A DNA stretch of 64,000 bases from NCBI RefSeq assembly GCF_900105615.1, contig NZ_LT630003.1, positions 4,652,001 to 4,716,000 on the forward strand, written 5' to 3'. The stretch comes from Lacrimispora sphenoides JCM 1415. GTDB taxonomy: Bacteria > Bacillota > Clostridia > Lachnospirales > Lachnospiraceae. Under the pieces are notes generated by a model. The model did no database searches, had not been told where the DNA came from, and saw nothing but the letters and a program-made list of their open reading frames with translations. The translations under genes were made by a program, and so were the position numbers. This document shows positions 56,694 through 64,000 of this stretch, piece after piece. Position 1 is the stretch's first letter; each line of letters starts with the position of its first letter.

Positions 56694-58116
56694 TTCGATC
56701 AAAGCAAAATTACAATCCATGCAGGCAATCGTATTTATCCCGGTCATTATTATGATTGGGATATTGCTGTATATGATGGAATGGCAGAACGAACAGTATA
56801 GGCAAAGCATCCGGAACTTAACGATGGCTACGGAGTTTAATTTTGACTTTAAATCCAACATTGATTATAAGATGTACCGCATTGTCATAGGAGCGGACAC
56901 CTTTGATTCGTTAAATCCCTATGAGGAACTGGAAAATTCCCGGAGGCTGTTTGAACAGTTAAAGGATTCCACGCCTCAGGAGAACAGCAAAAAGGGACTG
57001 GATGGGATCATCATTCTCATCGGCATTCTGGAAAAAAGGATTGAAGACATCCGTACCAGCAATATCATCGGTGATTATGACCGGAATATGGAGCGCCTGG
57101 ATAAGGATATTTACATAATCACTGAGCTCATTCAGGAAACCATGTCCGATTATATTTACAATGAAACAAAGACCTTAGAATCTACACGCTTAAAGCTGGA
57201 TTCCCAGACAAAGAGGGTCATTGCCTCATGCATCGTGGTTTCCGCTTATATCATCGTGTTTTTAATCGTTTCTTTTTCTTCCTTTGGAAAGAAGATTACA
57301 AAACCCATTGAGGAACTGTGTCAATATACCATGGTGCTTGCAAACGGCAGCCTAAAGGTCCATGCGCCCAAAAGTAATATACGGGAGATTCAGATGCTAA
57401 GCGACCAGTATGATCACATGGTGATCCGAATCGGGGAGCTGATTGATCACATCAAGGAAGAACAGGAGCTAAAGAGAAAAACCGAATTAAAGCTTTTACA
57501 GGCTCAGATCAATCCTCATTTTCTTTATAATACCCTGGATACAATTGTCTGGCTGGCAGAGGGGAAACGTCATCAGGAGGTAGTGGACATGATCACGGCC
57601 CTTTCTTCCTTTCTGCGGATGGGGCTTAATAATGGAAGGGATTTTATCACCATCAGGGGAGAGGCTGAACATGTAAAGAGCTATCTTCAGATCCAGCATT
57701 TCCGCTATGAGGATATATTGGATTATGAGATCGATTTTAAGGAGCAGATCATGGAATTCTCTACGTTGAAACTGACTCTGCAGCCTATTGTGGAGAATGC
57801 CCTTTACCATGGAATTAAGAATTGCAGGAAAAAGGGCTTTCTAAAGATCAGCGGCTGGCAGGAGGAAGAGGACATTCTGTTAAAAGTGGAGGATAACGGC
57901 ATCGGGATGAAGCCGGAGGAGCTTGAAAAAATGCAGAGACTGGTGCGGAACGGCGGAGAGGACTTAGGGTTGCGGGAAGGATTTGGAATCGCCAATGTGG
58001 CAGAGAGGATCCGGCTCAATTTCGGCGAAACCTATGGGCTTTCCATCGAAAGCGAGTATGGGGTTGGAACCTCTGTTACAGTCAGGATCCCGGCTTCTAT
58101 AAAGGGGAACAGATAA
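56677..58116 (+). CDS. YesM-type sensor histidine kinase
   Basis: The 479-aa kinase has an N-terminal membrane segment (AIVFIPVIIMIGILLYMM), an extracellular helical sensor (~residues 35-170) and a second membrane segment (VIASCIVVSAYIIVFLIVSF). A HAMP domain, a His_kinase box with the phospho-His in QAQINPHFLYNTLDTIVWLA and the ATPase N and G boxes (PIVENALYHGIKN, VEDNGIGMKPEE, GFGIANVAERI) follow. I use ATG 56677 with CAGGAGG in front. Likely partner of the YesN-type regulator. Confidence 0.93.
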   Translation: MMQKRDSIKAKLQSMQAIVFIPVIIMIGILLYMMEWQNEQYRQSIRNLTMATEFNFDFKSNIDYKMYRIVIGADTFDSLNPYEELENSRRLFEQLKDSTPQENSKKGLDGIIILIGILEKRIEDIRTSNIIGDYDRNMERLDKDIYIITELIQETMSDYIYNETKTLESTRLKLDSQTKRVIASCIVVSAYIIVFLIVSFSSFGKKITKPIEELCQYTMVLANGSLKVHAPKSNIREIQMLSDQYDHMVIRIGELIDHIKEEQELKRKTELKLLQAQINPHFLYNTLDTIVWLAEGKRHQEVVDMITALSSFLRMGLNNGRDFITIRGEAEHVKSYLQIQHFRYEDILDYEIDFKEQIMEFSTLKLTLQPIVENALYHGIKNCRKKGFLKISGWQEEEDILLKVEDNGIGMKPEELEKMQRLVRNGGEDLGLREGFGIANVAERIRLNFGETYGLSIESEYGVGTSVTVRIPASIKGNR

Positions 58117-58207
58117 AAAATCAACCTTTTTTCCGAAAAAATCCAACTTAGTTTTTAAATGAACGGAAAAGGTGTAAGAAACTCAACCGTTTACAAAAGA
58201 TATTGCA

Positions 58208-58236
58208 TTGAGAAGAGAGCCTGAAACCGTTATGAT
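58208..58236 (+). promoter_or_regulatory. Promoter of the YtfQ-type transporter operon
   Basis: TTGAGA (58208-58213) and TATGAT (58231-58236) are 17 bp apart, 54 bp before the lipoprotein gene. Confidence 0.6.
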
Positions 58237-58290
58237 ACTGGTAGTCACTAAGAGAAGATAACACGATCTATCATTTTGGAGGGAACGGAT

Positions 58291-59355
58291 ATGAAGAAAA
58301 GATTACTGGGCATGATGACGGCGGCTGCCATGACTGCAGCTATGGTTTTATCTGGATGCAGCGGTTCCCAGACTGCGGCAACCACCGGGGCTCCGGCCAG
58401 CGGGGAAACAAAAACAGAGGCAGCCAAGACAGAGGCAGCCAAGGCAGAGGAAAAAAAGGATCTGCTTGTGGTAGGTTTTTCCCAGGTAGGAGCAGAATCT
58501 GACTGGAGAACAGCCAACACCGAATCCATGAAATCCACGTTTACAGAAGCAAACGGGTACAAGCTGATATTTGATGATGCGCAGCAGAAGCAGGAAAACC
58601 AGTTAAAGGCAGTCCGCAACTTTATCCAGCAGGATGTGGACTATATTGTGATCGCACCGGTTACGGAAACGGGCTGGGATACGGTTTTACAGGAAGCAAA
58701 GGATGCGGGGATCCCGGTCATCATCGTTGACCGTATGATTGATGTCTCTGACGATTCCCTCTATACTGCATGGGTTGGCTCCAATTTCCTTCAGGAAGGC
58801 TATGATGCAGTGGCATGGCTAGATGAGTACTTAAAGAATAATAACCGTACGGACGATGACATCAACATCGTGACCCTGCAGGGAACCATCGGTTCTTCTG
58901 CCCAGATCGGACGTACCGACGGTGTGGAAGAAAAGATGAAAGATCATCCCAAGTGGAAGATGTTAGAGCGCCAGACAGGAGAATTTACTCAGGCAAAGGG
59001 ACAGGAGGTAATGGAATCCTTCCTTAAGACCTATAGTGATATTGACGTAGTGATCGCTGAAAATGACAACATGGCTTTTGGAGCCATTGACGCCATCAAG
59101 GCAGCAGGAAAGACCTGCGGGCCAAAGGGCGATATCATCATCATTTCCTTTGACGCGGTTGCGGCTGCTTTTGATTCCATGATTGCCGGTGATATGAATG
59201 TATCCGTAGAATGTAACCCGCTTCATGGCCCTCGCGTGGCTGAAATCATTCAGAAGCTGGAAAAGGGTGAAAGCGTGGATAAGATCGCCTATGTACAGGA
59301 AGGAGTATATCCGGCTGATACGGCGGCTCAGGAAAAACCAAAGAGGGCCTATTGA
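58291..59355 (+). CDS. ytfQ: Sugar-binding lipoprotein, YtfQ type
   Basis: The signal peptide has the lipobox LSGC, followed by an Ala/Thr/Glu-rich spacer. The binding domain closely follows YtfQ: LLVVGFSQVGAESDWRTANT, DAQQKQENQLKAVRNFI, YIVIAPVTETGWDTVLQEAK, VMESFLKTYSDIDVVIAEND and FDAVAAAFDSMIAGDMNVSV. YtfQ captures galactofuranose; the exact sugar here is not proven. ATG 58291 follows GGAGGGAA. A strong terminator-like hairpin follows, so the binding protein is probably made in excess over the rest of the operon. Confidence 0.93.
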   Translation: MKKRLLGMMTAAAMTAAMVLSGCSGSQTAATTGAPASGETKTEAAKTEAAKAEEKKDLLVVGFSQVGAESDWRTANTESMKSTFTEANGYKLIFDDAQQKQENQLKAVRNFIQQDVDYIVIAPVTETGWDTVLQEAKDAGIPVIIVDRMIDVSDDSLYTAWVGSNFLQEGYDAVAWLDEYLKNNNRTDDDINIVTLQGTIGSSAQIGRTDGVEEKMKDHPKWKMLERQTGEFTQAKGQEVMESFLKTYSDIDVVIAENDNMAFGAIDAIKAAGKTCGPKGDIIIISFDAVAAAFDSMIAGDMNVSVECNPLHGPRVAEIIQKLEKGESVDKIAYVQEGVYPADTAAQEKPKRAY

Positions 59356-59401
59356 TCCACGGGGCTTCATAGCCGTAAACAGAAGTGAATCTGGATAAAC
59401 A

Positions 59402-59456
59402 GGTGCAGGGGAATGGAGGACGGAGGTTTAAAGTCCTCCGCTCCGCACCTTTTTTG
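59402..59456 (+). terminator. Intercistronic terminator between ytfQ and ytfR
   Basis: GGTGC and GGAGGAC pair with GTCCTCC and GCACC, followed by TTTTTT. It allows part of transcription to stop after the binding-protein gene. Confidence 0.8.
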
Positions 59457-59508
59457 ATCCCTGAATTTGCCGGTTTAAGCAGGACGGGGAAAAAAAGGAA
59501 GGGATTCT

Positions 59509-61029
59509 ATGCCCAATGAAATCGTATTAGCCATGCGAAGTATATCAAAAACATTTCCAGGCGTGCAGGCCCTTGATCGTGTAGACTTTACATTAAGAAG
59601 AGGAGAGATCCATGCGCTGATGGGGGAGAACGGAGCCGGAAAGTCCACCCTTATTAAAGTCCTGACAGGTGTGGAAGAGTTTGAATCAGGAGAAATTACC
59701 ATTGCCGGGTTTAAGGGGAATATGATCAACCATTCTCCCCAGGAGGCCCAGGCTCATGGGATCAGCACGGTCTACCAGGAGGTTAATCTCTGCCCCAATT
59801 TATCTGTGGCGGAAAATTTATTCATCGGCAGGGAGCCGAAGCGGGCAGGCATCATCGACTGGAAAACCATGAATAAGAAGGCGAAAGATCTGATGGAGAG
59901 TCTGGATATTCATATTGACGTGACAAGGGCCCTGGAGAATTACTCCATCGCTTTGCAGCAGATGTTTGCCATCGCCAGAGCCGTGGATATGTCTGCAAAG
60001 GTTTTGATTCTTGACGAACCCACTTCTTCCCTGGATGACAATGAGGTGGAGAAGCTGTTTCATCTGATGAACCGCCTCAAATCGGAAGGTGTGGGAATCA
60101 TCTTTGTCACTCATTTCCTGGAACAGGTATATGAGGTTTGCGATAAGATCACCGTTCTTAGAAACGGGGCTCTGGTAGGAGAGTATGAAACGGAAAAGCT
60201 GCCCAGAGTACAGCTGGTAGCAATGATGATGGGAAAAGATTTTGACGATCTGGCTGCCATTAAAAAAGGAGGAGAGGCGGAGGAACGGTCCGGAGAATTG
60301 GTGATCGATGCACAGGGAATCGGAAAACAGGGAACCATAAAGCCTTACGATCTTAAGATCCGTAAAGGGGAAGTAATCGGTCTTACCGGGCTTTTAGGAT
60401 CCGGCCGCTCGGAGCTGGCAAGGAGCCTTTACGGAGCGGATAAGCCGGACAGCGGGGTACTGAAGGTAAAAGGCCGGCCGGTTTCGGTGGCGGCGCCCCT
60501 TGACGCCATGAAGGCTGGTATGGCCTACCTTCCGGAAAACCGGAAGGAGGAAGGGATCGTGGCGGATCTGTCGGTACGGGACAATTTGATCCTTGCGCTT
60601 CAGGCAAAGAAGGGAATGTTCCAGCCCTTCGGTAGAAAAGAGCAGGAGGAGCTTGCTGATAAGTATATAGAGCTTTTACAGATAAAGACGGCTAACAGGG
60701 AGACTCCTATTAAAAGCTTAAGCGGTGGAAACCAGCAGAAAGTAATCTTAGGAAGATGGCTCCTCACGGATCCGGATTTTCTCATATTGGATGAACCCAC
60801 CAGAGGGATCGATGTCGGTACCAAGACAGAGATCCAGAAATTGGTGGTAAAGCTTTCAGAGGAGGGCAAGTCCGTAATGTTTATTTCCTCAGAAGTGGAA
60901 GAAATGCTGCGTACCTGCAGCCGTATGGCCGTACTCCGGGATGGACAGAAGGTGGGGGAACTGGAAGAAGGAGAGCTTGACCAGAATAACATTATGAAGG
61001 CGATTGCAGGAGGTGGGGGAGATGAATAA
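59509..61029 (+). CDS. ytfR: Sugar ABC transporter ATPase, YtfR type
   Basis: The 506-aa double ATPase has a first domain with Walker A GENGAGKST, signature region YSIALQQMFAIARA and Walker B VLILDEPTSSL. The second domain has a degenerate Walker A (GLLGSGRSEL), signature LSGGNQQKVILGRW and FLILDEPTRGID. The LDHGITVYQ-like Q-loop and the overall layout fit RbsA/YtfR. It energises sugar import with YtfT and YjfF. The end overlaps the ytfT start by 8 bp. Confidence 0.95.
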   Translation: MPNEIVLAMRSISKTFPGVQALDRVDFTLRRGEIHALMGENGAGKSTLIKVLTGVEEFESGEITIAGFKGNMINHSPQEAQAHGISTVYQEVNLCPNLSVAENLFIGREPKRAGIIDWKTMNKKAKDLMESLDIHIDVTRALENYSIALQQMFAIARAVDMSAKVLILDEPTSSLDDNEVEKLFHLMNRLKSEGVGIIFVTHFLEQVYEVCDKITVLRNGALVGEYETEKLPRVQLVAMMMGKDFDDLAAIKKGGEAEERSGELVIDAQGIGKQGTIKPYDLKIRKGEVIGLTGLLGSGRSELARSLYGADKPDSGVLKVKGRPVSVAAPLDAMKAGMAYLPENRKEEGIVADLSVRDNLILALQAKKGMFQPFGRKEQEELADKYIELLQIKTANRETPIKSLSGGNQQKVILGRWLLTDPDFLILDEPTRGIDVGTKTEIQKLVVKLSEEGKSVMFISSEVEEMLRTCSRMAVLRDGQKVGELEEGELDQNNIMKAIAGGGGDE

Positions 61030-62077
61030 ACTGATCATGTTTGTGAAAAAACTGACAGGAACCCGCTTGTTCCTGCCTCTGTTCTGCCTTGTTCTGGTGC
61101 TGTTGTCAAACCTTATTAAAACACCTACTTTTTTTCAGGTGACGTTAAAAAACGGTGTTTTATACGGATATATTATCGATGTGATCAACCGGGCCAGTGA
61201 TCTGGTGATCCTGTCTGTGGGAATGACCTTGGTTGTGGCGGCTTCCGGTGGGACGGATATTTCCGTGGGAGCGGTCATGTCTGTGGCGGGAGCCGTCTGC
61301 TGCTATATCCTGGCAGGCGGACTGCAGACCGTGAATGAGTTTCAGAATCCCTATCTATTAGGTGTGTTGGCAGCCGTTTTTGCAGGAATGTTGTGCGGCT
61401 GCTTTAATGGGTTCCTGGTGGCGAAGATGAAGATCCAGCCTATGGTAGCGACCTTGATCCTGTTTACGGCAGGGCGGGGTATGGCACAGCTGATCACCAG
61501 AGGGCAGATTACCTACATCCGGGTGGAGTCCTATAAAATGCTGGGAGCCAGCATTCCAGGGATTCCTGTTCCGACTCCCGTATTCGTGGCGCTGCTGGTG
61601 GTGATCCTTACCTATGTTCTGCTTAAAAAAACCACGTTGGGACTTTATATCCAGACGGTAGGAATTAACTCCAGGGCTTCCAGGCTCATGGGGATCAAGT
61701 CTTCCAGGATCATCTTTCTGTCCTATGTATTCTGCGGACTTTGCGCCGGTGTATCCGGCCTGGTGGCATCTTCGAGAATCTATTCGGCAGACGCCAACAA
61801 CATCGGGCTTAATCTGGAGCTAGATGCGATCCTTGCGGTAGCATTAGGGGGAAACAGCCTGGGAGGTGGTAAATTTTCCCTCCTTGGCAGTGTCATCGGT
61901 GCTTACACCATTCAGGCCTTAAGCACCACCTTATATGCTATGGGGGTCTCTCCGGACCAGATTCCGGTTTATAAGGCAATCGTCGTGGTGATCATCGTTG
62001 CTCTTCAGTCAACGGAGCTTAAAAAAATGGCGAAAAGATTCCAATCAGGCCATGAAGCGGGAAAGAAGGTGGCATAA
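61022..62077 (+). CDS. ytfT: Sugar ABC transporter permease, YtfT type
   Basis: The 351-aa permease is of the BPD_transp_2 family with SVGMTLVVAASGGTDISVGA, MKIQPMVATLILFTAGRGMA, QTVGINSRASRLMGIKSSRI and LGGGKFSLLGSVIGAYTIQA. I use ATG 61022 with GGTGGGGGAG before it rather than an in-frame ATG at 61004. The ytfT-yjfF pairing (two different permeases) is typical of the galactofuranose system. Confidence 0.93.
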   Translation: MNKLIMFVKKLTGTRLFLPLFCLVLVLLSNLIKTPTFFQVTLKNGVLYGYIIDVINRASDLVILSVGMTLVVAASGGTDISVGAVMSVAGAVCCYILAGGLQTVNEFQNPYLLGVLAAVFAGMLCGCFNGFLVAKMKIQPMVATLILFTAGRGMAQLITRGQITYIRVESYKMLGASIPGIPVPTPVFVALLVVILTYVLLKKTTLGLYIQTVGINSRASRLMGIKSSRIIFLSYVFCGLCAGVSGLVASSRIYSADANNIGLNLELDAILAVALGGNSLGGGKFSLLGSVIGAYTIQALSTTLYAMGVSPDQIPVYKAIVVVIIVALQSTELKKMAKRFQSGHEAGKKVA

Positions 62078-63091
62078 ATGAAGAACAAAGGAAAGAGAGA
62101 TGGAAAGGTATTCCTGCTTATGATCACCATTGCCCTTTTTGTGACAATGTACATAGCCGGAATCATAATCTTTAATGGCAAAGGCTTTGCAAAGCCCCAG
62201 GTATTTTTAAACCTTTTTATTTCCAATGCCGGCCTGATCGTGATAGCGGCTGGCATGACCATGGTCATGATCACTGGGGGGATTGATATTTCCGTTGGAT
62301 CTGTGGTGGCCCTTACCTGCATGATGCTGGCCTGGATGATGGAAGTAAAGGGAATCGGGGCTGTTCCGGCCCTTTTGACTGTTCTGGTCATGGGCATCTT
62401 CTTTGGCCTGGTCCAGGGATTTTTTATTGCCTACTTAAAAATACAGCCCTTTATCGTGACCCTGGCGGGAATGTTCTTTGCCAGAGGCATGACGGCCATC
62501 ATCAGTCAGGAAATGATCAGTGTAAAGAATGAGCTGTTTTTAAAATGGGCGAAGAGTAAAATCAATTTGACCTTTCTTGGCGGAACCGTAAATAAAAAGG
62601 GTGTGGTAAACTATCCCTTTCTTTATCCAAGCGTTATCATCGCCCTGGCGGTACTGGTGCTGGTCTTTGTGGTATTAAAATATACGAAGTTCGGGCGGAC
62701 GATTTACGCGGTGGGCGGAAATGAGCAGTCCGCACTGATGATGGGGCTAAATGTAAAGCGTACGAAGCTTTTTGTGTATGTCATTAACGGCTTCTTATGT
62801 GCATTAGGCGGGTTTTTATTCTGTTTAAATACCTGTGCGGGCTTTGTGGAGCAGGCCAAGGGGTTTGAGATGGAAGCCATCGCATCGGCGGTTATCGGTG
62901 GGACACTGCTGTCCGGAGGTGTGGGAAATGTATTTGGAAGTCTGTTTGGGGTTTTAATAAAGGGAACCATAGAGACATTCATCACCTTCCAGGGGACGCT
63001 TTCCTCCTGGTGGACGAAGATCACCATTGCTGCACTTCTGGCATTTTTTATTCTTCTTCAAAGCCTGTTTGCCAAGGCAAAGGAGAAGTAA
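62078..63091 (+). CDS. yjfF: Sugar ABC transporter permease, YjfF type
   Basis: The 337-aa permease has IAAGMTMVMITGGIDISVGS, LKIQPFIVTLAGMFFARGMT, YAVGGNEQSALMMGLNVKRT and GTLLSGGVGNVFGSLFGVLI. It starts right at the ytfT stop, so it is translationally coupled, and it forms the channel with YtfT. It is the last gene of the operon, followed by a terminator. Confidence 0.94.
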   Translation: MKNKGKRDGKVFLLMITIALFVTMYIAGIIIFNGKGFAKPQVFLNLFISNAGLIVIAAGMTMVMITGGIDISVGSVVALTCMMLAWMMEVKGIGAVPALLTVLVMGIFFGLVQGFFIAYLKIQPFIVTLAGMFFARGMTAIISQEMISVKNELFLKWAKSKINLTFLGGTVNKKGVVNYPFLYPSVIIALAVLVLVFVVLKYTKFGRTIYAVGGNEQSALMMGLNVKRTKLFVYVINGFLCALGGFLFCLNTCAGFVEQAKGFEMEAIASAVIGGTLLSGGVGNVFGSLFGVLIKGTIETFITFQGTLSSWWTKITIAALLAFFILLQSLFAKAKEK

Positions 63092-63122
63092 GATCTGGAA
63101 GAGAAAGATATGGGTAGACGCC

Positions 63123-63165
63123 AGCCGCTGCCTGACGGGATAGAGCCGCCGGACAGCGGCTTTTG
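63123..63165 (+). terminator. Rho-independent terminator of the ytf operon
   Basis: AGCCGCTG (63123-63130) pairs with CAGCGGCT (63154-63161), followed by TTT. An inner GCC...GGC pairing may strengthen it. Confidence 0.8.
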
Positions 63166-63329
63166 CCTGTTGATTTTCCTCTTTCCCTTTCAGTGAAAAA
63201 ACCGGGTAAAAGAAGCGGAATTAGTTGACATAGGCCTTGTTCCATATTAAAGTTATGATACTCTGCGTAAGGCAGAAAATCCACGTTATGGAGGTATAAC
63301 AGAAAAGCGCGCTTTTACTGGAAGAACTT

Positions 63330-64000
63330 ATGAAAAAATTTATCGGAAATAAGGCGTTTTACAGAATGGTGCTGACAATCGCCATTCCCATTATGGTTCA
63401 AAACGGGATCACCAACTTTGTCAGCCTGCTGGATAATATAATGGTGGGTATGGTAGGAACAGAGCAGATGTCCGGCGTGGCAATTGTGAACCAGCTGATC
63501 TTTGTCTTTAACATCAGTATTTTTGGAATCATATCGGGAGCAGGTATTTTCGGCGCCCAGTTCTTTGGCTGCGGAAGGCATGACGGAGTGCGTCATACAT
63601 TCCGGTTTAAAATCATCTGCTGCGCGCTTCTTTCTGCGGTTGCGGTGGCCGTGTTTTTCTTCTTTGGAGAGGATATGATCGCCATGTATCTCCACGGAGA
63701 AGGGAACGATGCGGAGCTTGCGACAGCGCTGATGCATGGAAGACAGTATATGCTGGTCATGCTGATTGGTTTGGTACCCTTTGCGATTGAGCAGGCTTAT
63801 GTCAGTACCTTGAGGGAATGCGGAGAAACGGTAGTTCCCATGAAAGCCGGAATTGTGGCAGTCCTTGTAAATCTTGTGTTTAATTATATCCTGATCTTTG
63901 GAAAGCTGGGAGCCCCGGTCCTTGGTGTCGTTGGAGCGGCAATTGCAACCGTTATGGCCAGATTCGTAGAAGCAACGATTATAATTACCTGGACCCATAA
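63330..64000 (+). CDS. MATE-family transporter (5' part, runs off the window)
   Basis: The frame opens at ATG 63330 (MKKFIGNKAFYRMVLTIAIP) and stays open to the window end, 223 residues without a stop. It shows the N-terminal MATE pattern: IMVQNGITNFVSLLDNIMVG, GTEQMSGVAIVNQLIFVFNI, GAGIFGAQFFGCGRHDGVRH, and LVNLVFNYILIFGKLGAPVL. MATE proteins export drugs or metabolites in exchange for sodium or protons. The ribosome site (GGAAGA) is weak. It is unrelated in operon to ytf, being separated by a terminator. Confidence 0.9.
   Translation, partial: MKKFIGNKAFYRMVLTIAIPIMVQNGITNFVSLLDNIMVGMVGTEQMSGVAIVNQLIFVFNISIFGIISGAGIFGAQFFGCGRHDGVRHTFRFKIICCALLSAVAVAVFFFFGEDMIAMYLHGEGNDAELATALMHGRQYMLVMLIGLVPFAIEQAYVSTLRECGETVVPMKAGIVAVLVNLVFNYILIFGKLGAPVLGVVGAAIATVMARFVEATIIITWTH

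Noticed and set aside
63315..63998. Minus-strand open frame of 227 codons at the right edge
   Set aside because: It is antisense to a clear MATE gene and its His/Cys/Lys-rich product resembles no family.

Overview
The window looks like chromosome from a low-GC Firmicute, most likely a member of Lachnospiraceae / Clostridium cluster XIVa. The support is strong GGAGG-type ribosome sites, TTG starts, BMP-type nucleoside uptake, BglG antitermination, YesMN-type two-component pairs, a Tn916-type Xis/Int pair and tyrosine phenol-lyase. No rRNA or tRNA gene was recognised. The first ~19.3 kb is clearly AT-richer and gene-poor (accessory DNA). From ~19.3 kb onward it is a dense, higher-GC metabolic backbone, richest in GC at 55-64 kb.

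Accessory part (1-19.3 kb). An XRE-type regulator and three secreted cell-wall-binding-repeat proteins (1.5-3.9 kb) come first, dotted with three copies of a tandem TAATACCA motif. Small unknown genes and a DUF4365 nuclease-like protein follow, then a 2-kb decay zone with broken genes and a degenerate G-rich repeat (7-10 kb). Next is the end of an integrative element (unknown gene, Dam-type methylase, excisionase, tyrosine integrase; 10.1-13.4 kb). The last piece is a 13.4-19.3 kb patchwork of cargo: a long PIN-domain protein, an AraC-methyltransferase fusion, a Phd antitoxin with a broken Doc toxin, and a GyrI-like protein. This cargo is interspersed with fragments of one repeated sequence and ends in a piece of a second integrase directly against the chromosomal M20 peptidase gene.

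Backbone. A divergent nucleoside-salvage locus (19.3-32.6 kb) has an M20 hydrolase and a LacI-ribokinase fusion on one side. On the other is a long operon: nucleoside hydrolase, MATE transporter, BMP lipoprotein, ABC ATPase, two permeases, second nucleoside hydrolase, second ribokinase and DeoD phosphorylase. It would import nucleosides, split them to bases and ribose, and phosphorylate the ribose. The promoter of the long operon carries a perfect palindrome.

Two beta-glucoside modules follow the same plan (PTS permease plus GH1 phospho-glucosidase). The one at 35-39 kb sits behind an RpiR regulator and lacks EIIA. The one at 50.4-54.8 kb is controlled by a BglG/LicT antiterminator through leader terminators. 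Between them lie an OmpR-type two-component operon, an amino-sugar locus (ROK regulator, SIS isomerase, BadF-type kinase) next to a dead GH9 gene, and a tyrosine phenol-lyase gene with a GntR regulator, cre-like site and inverted-repeat operator. The right end (55-63 kb) has a YesN/YesM two-component pair upstream of a YtfQ-YtfR-YtfT-YjfF-type sugar ABC transporter, then a MATE gene running off the edge.

The strongest unexplained signals are: a two-hairpin RNA element at 15577-15661 and 38929-39013 with compensatory base changes; the repeat fragments that bracket cargo between 15.4 and 18.2 kb; the TAATACCA tandem motif around the secreted protein family; and the decayed repeat family at 8-8.8 kb. 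All functional calls come from reading motifs by eye; no database search was run.
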